NCBI GenBank assembly: GCA_036675645.1
Contig: JAKFEP010000153.1
Span: 1-21,907 of the forward strand
Direction of reading: 5' to 3'
Length of the DNA: 21,907 nucleotides
From: Methylotenera_A sp036675645
GTDB taxonomy: Bacteria; Pseudomonadota; Gammaproteobacteria; Burkholderiales; Methylophilaceae
The notes below the pieces were generated by a model that searched no databases, was not told where the DNA came from, and saw only the letters and a program-made list of their open reading frames with translations. This document shows, in pieces, positions 16,882 to 21,902 of this stretch (the stretch's first letter is position 1; each line of letters opens with the position of its first letter). The position numbers were made by a program, and so were the translations under genes.

Positions 16882-16999
16882 ACCTACATCAATCTAGGAC
16901 ATATGCCTATATAGAGAGATATGTAAATCCTTAAAATGGATTAATGATTAACATCAATACTGATGATAAATCATATTTTAAATTAATTGGAGAAGCAAA

Positions 17000-17122
17000 A
17001 TGGATTCGAAAAAAGGTACTAAAGACAATGCTAAGAGCTCAAGTAAATCTGATGCTACAAAAAGCAATAAAGGTTCTAGCGCAAGTAAATCATCAAGCGA
17101 CAAATCACAAAAGTCAAAATAG
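17000..17122 (+). CDS. 40-residue Lys/Ser-rich small protein
   Basis: This short frame encodes MDSKKGTKDNAKSSSKSDAT and then a similar tail ending SQKSK: about three quarters Lys, Ser, Asp, Thr and Gly, with no hydrophobic residues after Met1 beyond Ala. It is very hydrophilic and basic, so likely disordered. TTGGAG lies about 10 bases before the ATG and resembles the site used by the hemerythrin gene; the overlapping frame 16944-17156 lacks such a site. A strong terminator follows 23 bp after the stop. Together with the acidic protein and hemerythrin it forms an apparent operon. The charge opposition to the acidic protein in the same unit is notable, but function is unknown. Confidence 0.65.
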   Translation: MDSKKGTKDNAKSSSKSDATKSNKGSSASKSSSDKSQKSK

Positions 17123-17145
17123 TGATGTTGTAAGAACTTTAATAC

Positions 17146-17168
17146 AAGGAGCTTAGGCTCCTTTTTTT
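17146..17168 (+). terminator. Rho-independent terminator of the hemerythrin operon
   Basis: AAGGAGC (17146-17152) pairs with GCTCCTT (17157-17163) around a TTAG loop, and T residues run from 17162 to 17168. Confidence 0.9.
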
Positions 17169-17554
17169 GTTTCGAATATCAAACCTATGTTTGAGAAAAA
17201 ATAACTGTGCCCTTATCTCAAACGTTCGGCACAATGATTACTAAAGAATCACATGAAGGGCAGCTACTTAGCGGTTATTATTTGACCAATTTTCGCAAAA
17301 CTGGGATTAACAATTACCTTTTTTATGTTGGCCAGGTGGACAGTGATGATCGTGGTGATGGCATGCAGAAAAGGCAAAAGCGCTTACAAATAATATTAAG
17401 ACCGATAATTTTTTCATGATATGTGTTTATTAGCTTTCAATAGATATTTTATCAATCAAGATTATTTACTCCTGGGCATCTTGTCTGTGCGTTGGAGCAC
17501 TTAAGAGGGTTAACGTTATTTATTGAAGAAGGAATAACACCGAGTAATCATATT
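17169..17554. other. Left flank of the dif-type site, possible gene relics
   Basis: No solid gene is seen in this stretch. A frame at 17207-17419 begins with GTG and has no ribosome binding site. In the same frame, after two further stops, an open stretch from 17444 with no start codon runs into the left dif-type site and includes LTLFIEEGITPSNH. This may be a decayed gene whose 3' end overlapped dif, or chance. Confidence 0.3.
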
Positions 17555-17582
17555 ACTTCGCATAATGTATAGAAGTGCTAGT
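17555..17582 (+). other. Left dif-type half site (XerC arm and centre, degenerate XerD arm)
   Basis: The site reads ACTTCGCATAA (17555-17565), centre TGTATA (17566-17571), then GAAGTGCTAGT (17572-17582). E. coli dif is GGTGCGCATAA, TGTATA, TTATGTTAAAT. The inner XerC arm (CGCATAA) and centre are identical to it, but the last 11 bases match the XerD arm at only about 3 positions. The first 17 bases recur exactly at 20021-20037. This is the expected junction between a host XerC arm and an element's own poor XerD arm. Confidence 0.75.
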
Positions 17583-17684
17583 AATTGGTGTGCTGAAAAG
17601 TATTGAATTAAATAAATTTATAACAATAAGCCGCTTTGCTGAGGCGCAGTAGTTTCCCCTAAGTATTTCTAAATTGATTAACGG

Positions 17685-18848
17685 TCAATTAGTTAATTCT
17701 TTATAAATTTGTCCCAAAGTCTGTTTGTTTACAGAGAGAGTGTAATTAGCAATTTCGTCCTCATCCTCATCATTTACACTTAGCCCTAGAATTGTTTCGA
17801 AATATTCTTTCACTTTATCTTCGTCATCCTGCGCGCCAAGAATCACATAGCATAAATAAAAAACGGTGACTGCTGCTGGGAAGGCTCCATCATCTATAGG
17901 GTCATACCCAAGTTCATCATCAACAACCCATTTTCTTGCAAACTTTGGAATAATTTCTTTGTACTTAGTTAACAGCTTTTCAATTTCACCAATTGACTTG
18001 ATGCCTAAGTATGAAAGTTTCTGAACATGACTCGCTATTCTGTCATTACCTAAATTTTTATCTGTAATTTTTTCAATCGGAGTATTGGTTTCGTACCCAA
18101 TTTGAACATCTATCTGCCCGACTAACGGATTATTAAAAATAAAAGATTTTAGAGAGACATCATTTATTTCGATTGAATCAGGATTTTTGATAATTGACTT
18201 ACTTACATCTTGCTCATATTTCTGCAAGTCATTCCTAATGCCATTAAATTCTTCGTCAGCTAATTCTAATAGACCCGCTAATCTTGAAAATCTTCGTCTT
18301 ATGGTACTCGGAACCCCAGCCTCTGTTTTATAGCCTAAGTCGTGCTCTATTTCTGCCCATGCATGCTGTAAAATTGTCCTGATTTGAATCTCAGCTTTTA
18401 AGCCGTCCCATTTCTTGTACTCGGTTAAGTTAATCCTTTTTTCCGTTAGTGAAATAATATAATGAAGGGAAAGATATCCAAATCTATCAGGCTCAAGGAC
18501 TCTTCTCTTATCCACTGAATTCGCCTTGTCAATCAGAAATTCCTTTTCAATTGCAGCTGCAAGTTTATCTATATCATCAGCAAAAAACGCAGTGACTCTT
18601 ACACCAATGATATCAGTAATGTCGTGTATGCATTTGTAATCACCGCTTCTTGGCTTAGATGATTTCAGTTCTATTTTGTTGGATAAGCTAGCCTTAGTTT
18701 TGACACGGCCACTAATGTTATGCAGTTCTATTGAGCTTTCTTTAGCTATCTGTCCAATGAGGGTTTGCAACATCTCACAAAATTCAGAATATTGATTATA
18801 ATTTTTTTCATATTCCTCCAGTATTTCTTTTGCTACTTTCTTTGCCAT
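17685..18848 (-). CDS. RelA/SpoT-domain nucleotide (pyro)phosphokinase, stand-alone
   Basis: The 387-residue protein has a synthetase domain at about 40-200: RVKTKAS and Lys58 (48-58), DITDIIGVRV with Asp79, the tyrosine G-loop FGYLSLHY (123-130), AEIQIRT (152-158) and QHAWAEIEHDLGYK (161-174). There is no N-terminal hydrolase domain and no TGS/ACT regulatory tail. Residues 200-387 form an extra domain I do not recognise, ending in an acidic stretch (NDEDEDE). In this superfamily such proteins make (p)ppGpp or (p)ppApp, or pyrophosphorylate tRNA as toxSAS toxins; several act in phage defence. Motifs for catalysis look intact. GAGAGGG just before the ATG supports the start. A large inverted repeat (18864-18899) lies immediately upstream. 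It is the cargo-like gene of the dif-bounded segment, very AT-rich, with no obvious antitoxin beside it. Confidence 0.87.
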   Translation of the reverse strand: MAKKVAKEILEEYEKNYNQYSEFCEMLQTLIGQIAKESSIELHNISGRVKTKASLSNKIELKSSKPRSGDYKCIHDITDIIGVRVTAFFADDIDKLAAAIEKEFLIDKANSVDKRRVLEPDRFGYLSLHYIISLTEKRINLTEYKKWDGLKAEIQIRTILQHAWAEIEHDLGYKTEAGVPSTIRRRFSRLAGLLELADEEFNGIRNDLQKYEQDVSKSIIKNPDSIEINDVSLKSFIFNNPLVGQIDVQIGYETNTPIEKITDKNLGNDRIASHVQKLSYLGIKSIGEIEKLLTKYKEIIPKFARKWVVDDELGYDPIDDGAFPAAVTVFYLCYVILGAQDDEDKVKEYFETILGLSVNDEDEDEIANYTLSVNKQTLGQIYKELTN

Positions 18849-18863
18849 AGGACCCTCTCTCGT

Positions 18864-18899
18864 GCGTACTTTACGTGTCCAGTTACACGTAAAGTATGC
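18864..18899. repeat. Strong inverted repeat upstream of the RelA/SpoT gene
   Basis: ACTTTACGTGT (18868-18878) and ACACGTAAAGT (18885-18895) are perfectly complementary around CCAGTT. The stem extends outward to 18864 and 18899 with one G-T pair, giving about 15 bp. It ends 15 bases before the RelA/SpoT start codon. It could be an operator, a leader RNA hairpin, or a structured origin element. It lacks a T-run for termination on either strand. Confidence 0.75.
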
Positions 18900-19028
18900 G
18901 AAATTTCTTTCGTATATTTCACGTTCGTTAAAACAACTAAAAACCTCTAAAACCCTTGCAAATATTGGCTTTCAGCCAATCTTAGCAACCAAAAAAACAT
19001 GGTAAAGTAGGGCGAAAACTACTAAAAG

Positions 19029-19037
19029 TTATCCACA
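19029..19037 (+). other. Perfect DnaA box (TTATCCACA)
   Basis: The nonamer TTATCCACA matches the high-affinity DnaA box exactly. It is a single copy in the element's intergenic region. One nonamer can arise by chance, but its place in a small mobile segment makes an origin or DnaA-linked control plausible. Confidence 0.5.
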
Positions 19038-19147
19038 GCCCATCAAACCCGCATGTAATATAGCTTCCAGCGGTTTTAAGGGTAAATGCGGTCAACCCGT
19101 AAAAAATCCATTTTTCGTACTCTAGCACTATCGGAAAAAATTTCCTA

Positions 19148-19747
19148 TTAAACGGTTATACCGAGTTCACGTAGAAACTTCTCAAACTCCGGCGGCTTTT
19201 CCTTTTGCAAGCCTAGCAACCTTTCAACATCCTGCGAAATATCATGGAGCAGGGCGGAGCCGCCCAACGGCAGGGTACCTGCGCGAAGCGTAGGGGAGCC
19301 GTTGCTAGCTGCTCCACGCTCAAGACTTAAATCTAATGCACTATGAAGGTTTTTAGATGCACGACGTTCTGCGAGCCAACGGCGAGCCATCCACAAGTAG
19401 TTTGAAAGGTATCTAAGCTCATGAGGTTTGAATCCACGATTTTCAGGTGACCACAAAGTGTCACCACGCACAAACCAATCTTTAAAAAACTCGTCATCGA
19501 ATACATACCCTACTTTAATCTTTAAAACGCGGTAAGCAGTGTAGGGGATACGTGAACGCCCTTTTTCCCAGTTCTGTAATGTCTTATGTGTTACATCAAG
19601 TAGCTTGGAAGCCTCTAAAGTTGTCAGGAACGCTCTACGACGCATTAAATAGAAGTCATTAGGGTCTATATATCGACCTGGCGTTTTAATCGTTGCTGAT
19701 TTACGGCTTTTAATGGATTTTCTAGCTGGATTCGGTTGGATAGTCAT
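19148..19747 (-). CDS. HTH protein resembling filamentous-phage regulators
   Basis: The 199-residue protein has a basic start (1-25), then a segment RRRAFLTTLEASKLLDVTHK (37-56) continuing LQNWEKGRSRIPYTAYRVLK, a Cro/XRE-like helix-turn-helix with the typical QNWE core, and then GDTLWSPENRGFKPHEL (95-111). From memory, this whole pattern (MRRRAF, HTH, IPY.AYR, GDTLWSPE) recurs in small regulators of Xanthomonas-type filamentous phages (DUF3653-like), many of which integrate at dif; a search is needed to confirm. Residues about 144-168 (AASNGSPTLRAGTLPLGG) are encoded by a nested GC-rich palindrome and look like an in-frame insertion between domain and C-terminal helix. Its ATG overlaps the upstream gene's stop (ATGA, 19744-19747), so the two are translationally coupled. 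Confidence 0.75.
   Translation of the reverse strand: MTIQPNPARKSIKSRKSATIKTPGRYIDPNDFYLMRRRAFLTTLEASKLLDVTHKTLQNWEKGRSRIPYTAYRVLKIKVGYVFDDEFFKDWFVRGDTLWSPENRGFKPHELRYLSNYLWMARRWLAERRASKNLHSALDLSLERGAASNGSPTLRAGTLPLGGSALLHDISQDVERLLGLQKEKPPEFEKFLRELGITV
19245..19316. repeat. Nested GC-rich palindrome inside the HTH gene
   Basis: Outer arms TGGAGCAG (19245-19252) and CTGCTCCA (19309-19316) enclose inner arms CAACGGC (19265-19271) and GCCGTTG (19298-19304), with a further small palindrome GGCGGAGCCGCC (19253-19264). The base composition is far higher in GC than the surrounding gene. It stays in frame. This resembles a mobile palindromic repeat that inserted in a tolerant linker. Confidence 0.7.
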
Positions 19748-19980
19748 TGTGGGACCTCGAACGTCGAGATTGCACCCAGCACCCGAAGTTTTTGCTGGTC
19801 ACTCAAATGAGCAAGGAATAAATCTAGAAGCTGATAGTGACGCTGGAGAAAATCGCCTGGCATCAGATCCGCGGCGGAGCCAAGGTCTGATGCCAGCGAT
19901 GCTGCGATATTTAAAACTTGCTCTTGTGTAAGCGTAAATCTATGTAGTGCCTCGGAAGGCGATATTGCTGTGTGTGACAT
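19744..19980 (-). CDS. Small helical protein coupled to the HTH gene
   Basis: I do not recognise this 78-residue protein. It starts MSHTAISPSEALHRF and is predicted helical by eye, with LTQEQVLNIAASLASDLG (about 17-34) and LLDLFLAHLSDQQKLRVLG (51-69). AAGGAG lies 6 bases before the ATG at 19980; the longer GTG start at 19998 would lack a ribosome binding site, so I reject it. Its TGA overlaps the next ATG. A short inverted repeat (CTTGG 19990-19994, CCAAG 20002-20006) overlaps the leader and could be an operator. A good -10 (TATACT on the minus strand, 20005-20010) lies upstream, but no -35 is visible. It is the first gene inside the right dif site. Confidence 0.72.
   Translation of the reverse strand: MSHTAISPSEALHRFTLTQEQVLNIAASLASDLGSAADLMPGDFLQRHYQLLDLFLAHLSDQQKLRVLGAISTFEVPQ
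19857..19896. repeat. Perfect 11-bp inverted repeat inside the small gene
   Basis: CTGGCATCAGA (19857-19867) and TCTGATGCCAG (19886-19896) are exact reverse complements around an 18-base GC-rich loop containing TCCGCGGCGGA. It lies within the coding region and stays in frame, encoding about LASDLGSAADLMP. It is the second palindrome in this gene pair. Confidence 0.7.
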
Positions 19981-20020
19981 ACTTGACTCCTTGGTCACAC
20001 ACCAAGTATACGACTACGTC

Positions 20021-20048
20021 ACTTCGCATAATGTATATTATGTAAAAT
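20021..20048 (+). other. dif: dif-type Xer recombination site
   Basis: The 28-bp site reads ACTTCGCATAA (20021-20031), centre TGTATA (20032-20037) and TTATGTAAAAT (20038-20048). Compared with E. coli dif, the centre is identical, the XerD arm matches 10 of 11 and the XerC arm 8 of 11, with all differences in the outer three or four bases, where species vary. XerC and XerD resolve chromosome dimers at this site near the replication terminus. It also serves as the right boundary of the candidate element. Confidence 0.85.
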
Positions 20049-20258
20049 AGAATTTGGACTTAGATTATTAGTTGTAGCGCAAAATCGTAGATACATACTC
20101 GGTTTATAACATAACGTCCGTACGAAGCAATCACAAAGTTTAATATCTATTTACCCACCTATAATTTTGCATATATATAAAATTAGCCTTATAGTTACCT
20201 AAATAATTTATAACCCGAAAAAATTAGCGGGGAAAGTTGAAATAATAAGGGGAATTAT
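20049..20258. other. AT-rich gap between dif and the coiled-coil gene
   Basis: This 210-bp stretch has no coding frame. It probably contains the promoter of the gene at 20259, but I could not single out a convincing -35/-10 pair in such AT-rich sequence. Confidence 0.3.
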
Positions 20259-20927
20259 ATGGCTTTAGAAGCTGTACCAATCGTTATGGATGCAAACGCA
20301 CTTACCACCATTATTAATAATATCCATTCTTTATATAACAATCTTGTAAATTACACGATAGCCGTAATTCTATTGGTTGGTGCAGGAATTCCCTCCCTTA
20401 TAAGTTTCTTTCAAAATCGTGTATTTAGAAAAGAACAAACTGAATTAAAAAACCAAATAAGCTCTGAAATTGCCGACGGATTAAAAGAAGGAAAATCGCA
20501 TTTAGACGAAATCATCAAGCAAGCTCTAGATGAAGAGATTGGTAAAATGAGGTTAGAGTTGAATGAAATAAAAACTACATTTGACAAAGAAATAGCATGC
20601 ACCAAAGGTAATTCATATCATTTGCAGTCAAATCAAAACATAATTAAATTCCCTCCCTTATGTATTGAGGATTGTAAGTATGCTCTAGGGTTCTATATGG
20701 AAGGTGAAGATGAACGTAATGCCAGGTCAATACTTATAATACTAATGCAGGCATTGGAAAATTTAGACAAGGAAATGCTTGATGGTATAGTTGACGTCAA
20801 AGAAAGTATAGATGAAATAATAAAAATTCTGCAACAGAACAACACTAATGGCAGATATGAACATGATTTAGAACATATAAGAGAAGGGTTTAAGCAAGCT
20901 AAAAAAAGAGAGCAAAAACAAACTTAA
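20259..20927 (+). CDS. Membrane-anchored coiled-coil protein, unknown function
   Basis: The 222-residue protein has one hydrophobic segment (about 32-51, YTIAVILLVGAGIPSLISFF), then a long charged helix likely to be a coiled coil (about 55-115, with DGLKEGKSHLDEIIKQALDEE), and a C-terminal helical part with Leu/Ile heptads (about 150-195) ending in a basic tail. No catalytic motif is visible. AAGGGG lies about 9 bases before the ATG, a good start. It is very AT-rich, stands alone on the plus strand right of dif, and has no clear terminator. I do not recognise the family. Confidence 0.75.
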   Translation: MALEAVPIVMDANALTTIINNIHSLYNNLVNYTIAVILLVGAGIPSLISFFQNRVFRKEQTELKNQISSEIADGLKEGKSHLDEIIKQALDEEIGKMRLELNEIKTTFDKEIACTKGNSYHLQSNQNIIKFPPLCIEDCKYALGFYMEGEDERNARSILIILMQALENLDKEMLDGIVDVKESIDEIIKILQQNNTNGRYEHDLEHIREGFKQAKKREQKQT

Positions 20928-20975
20928 GTTTCACTCCCTTACCCTATATAAATTCTGTTTTTATTAAATCTATAC

Positions 20976-21243
20976 TTACCAATTAAAATTCAAGACCATT
21001 TGCGGATTTACTTCATGCATAACTTTAGCAGCAACCTCATTCTTTCTCTTTCTCAAACCACTTAAATACCTACGTAGCGACTATTTGATGCTGGTCAATG
21101 CTTAACATGGCCAACCTTAGTTTTTCAAGCTCAACAAAGCGATAATATCGCCGCCTAAGCGTCTTGTTGCGACCATCAACCCTGATAGCTACATAATAGT
21201 TAGCAAGATTGTTAGCCCAGTCTGGGATGCGTTGCAATTCCAT
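20976..21243 (-). pseudogene. Small basic protein gene with an apparent frameshift
   Basis: From an ATG at 21243 the minus strand encodes 57 residues (MELQRIPDWANNLANYYVAI, then a basic RRRYYRFVELEKLRL segment) and stops at TAG 21070-21072. Just before that stop, the next frame opens and runs to a TAA at 20976-20978, reading LRRYLSGLRKRKNEVAAKVM and ending VLNFNW. The two parts join naturally if one base is missing or extra near 21070-21085, giving about 89 residues rich in Arg and aromatic residues. No Shine-Dalgarno is visible upstream. I read it as a frameshifted small gene, but a real 57-residue protein or a sequence error is possible. I do not recognise the family. Confidence 0.45.
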
Positions 21244-21280
21244 TATTATTTATTTTTATTAAAAGCTATCAAGATTTTAA

Positions 21281-21391
21281 TCAGAAAACGAATGATTTGG
21301 TTGGAATGTGTCCGTAATATAAATCTAGGGCACGCTGTGCGAATCGTTCGTCGTCGCAGGCCCCTCCTCGCTCCCTGCTACGCATGACCAT
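21281..21391 (-). pseudogene. Short frame that looks like a gene's C-terminal fragment
   Basis: From ATG 21391 (or 21385) the minus strand encodes 34-36 residues ending at TGA 21281-21283. The last part, RFAQRALDLYYGHIPTKSF, looks protein-like, while the GC-rich beginning does not. It starts inside a terminator hairpin and has no ribosome binding site, so a truncated relic is most likely. It lies 37 bp upstream of the frameshifted gene and could belong to the same decayed locus. Confidence 0.3.
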
Positions 21392-21392
21392 G

Positions 21393-21419
21393 AAAAAAGC
21401 GTCATATAGACGCTTTTTT
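21393..21419. terminator. Bidirectional terminator
   Basis: AAAAAAGCGTC (21393-21403) and GACGCTTTTTT (21409-21419) form an 11-bp stem with an ATATA loop. It ends with T residues on both strands and would stop the minus-strand membrane protein gene at 21466-21666. Confidence 0.88.
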
Positions 21420-21459
21420 GTTATTAGTTGATGTTGGTGTATTGATGAATATGACCCCT

Positions 21460-21492
21460 ACAGCGCTAAGTTTTTATATCATTCCGATTATT
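21460..21492. repeat. Diverged 33-bp repeat, copy 1
   Basis: This copy overlaps the 3' end of the small membrane protein gene. It matches 21870-21902 in the same orientation at roughly 70 percent by eye; the differences I see are all transitions. Confidence 0.35.
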
Positions 21493-21666
21493 CTGAAGCT
21501 TACGTGCAAGCCAATCGTAAACATCGCCTAGGCCACCTAATAGTATTGCAATGGTCACATAAAAAAGCACGGCTTTAACTTCATTATTAACTTCGGAATT
21601 AAATATCGATGGAAGTATAAATAAAACGGAAAGACCTACACTGACTACGATAAGAATGATTTTCAT
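21466..21666 (-). CDS. Small two-helix membrane protein
   Basis: This 66-residue protein has two hydrophobic segments (about 2-20 and 32-50) joined by a short polar loop SEVNNEVK, then an amphipathic, basic tail (WLARKLQNNRN). No signal peptidase site or lipobox is evident. GGAG lies 9-10 bases before the ATG at 21666, and a strong terminator follows 46 bp after the stop, so it looks like a complete single-gene unit. The family is not recognised; the sequence around its stop codon has a diverged copy at the right edge of the window. Confidence 0.65.
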   Translation of the reverse strand: MKIILIVVSVGLSVLFILPSIFNSEVNNEVKAVLFYVTIAILLGGLGDVYDWLARKLQNNRNDIKT

Positions 21667-21869
21667 AATTGCACTCCAGATTGACCATCATAAATATATT
21701 AAATATTGGAAAGTCTATATGCGCAAAAATCATTTATAGGTTTTCAATGTACGCTTATCTATTTGATTTAAATGTGCGTTAGGTAACTTATGACGTTAAA
21801 TAATTTTTTGTCATATGTATATTCAGATAGCAATTCGACAATAAACAGGAAGTGACGAAAATGGCGCAC

Positions 21870-21902
21870 ATAGTGCTAAATTTTTGTATCACCCTAACTA
21901 TT
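21870..21902. repeat. Diverged 33-bp repeat, copy 2
   Basis: This is the counterpart of 21460-21492, ending 5 bases from the window edge. It may be the 3' end of a related minus-strand gene that starts beyond the edge. The rest of 21667-21869 shows no gene. Confidence 0.35.

Larger units (their letters stand above)
18849..19147. other. Intergenic region of the element, possible replication or control region
   Basis: This 299-bp stretch separates the RelA/SpoT gene from the HTH gene. It holds the strong inverted repeat at 18864-18899, a smaller perfect hairpin ATTGGCT-TTC-AGCCAAT (18964-18980), the octamer GTAAAGTA twice (18889-18896 and 19002-19009), and a perfect DnaA box at 19029-19037. 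No coding frame is convincing. A role as origin or promoter region is inference. Confidence 0.45.
17555..20048. mobile_element. Candidate Xer-dependent element integrated at dif (IMEX-like)
   Basis: About 2.47 kb lies between two directly repeated dif-type sites (17-bp identity). The right site has a good XerD arm and the left a degenerate one, as in elements that use host XerC/XerD. Inside are three genes, all on the minus strand: a small protein and an HTH protein coupled by a 4-bp overlap (19744-19980 and 19148-19747), and a RelA/SpoT-domain protein (17685-18848). The gap 18849-19147 carries a strong inverted repeat and a perfect DnaA box. No integrase, transposase, coat or assembly gene is present. 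The two HTH-side genes are visibly more GC-rich than the very AT-rich RelA/SpoT gene, suggesting a mosaic. The alternative is a chance duplication of a dif fragment; the gene content makes this less likely. Confidence 0.65.

Noticed and set aside
16944..17156. A 70-codon frame overlapping the 40-residue Lys/Ser-rich gene
   Set aside because: The shorter frame at 17000 has the ribosome binding site and the biased composition typical of small stress proteins. The longer frame lacks both.
17207..17419. A 70-codon plus-strand frame left of the dif-type site
   Set aside because: It starts with GTG, lacks a ribosome binding site, and matches nothing I know. Kept only as a possible relic in the flank entry.
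21301..21392. A possible tRNA or attachment-site remnant in the GC-rich patch before the terminator
   Set aside because: No cloverleaf arms or GGTTCGA-type loop can be paired. A short protein-like frame explains part of it better.
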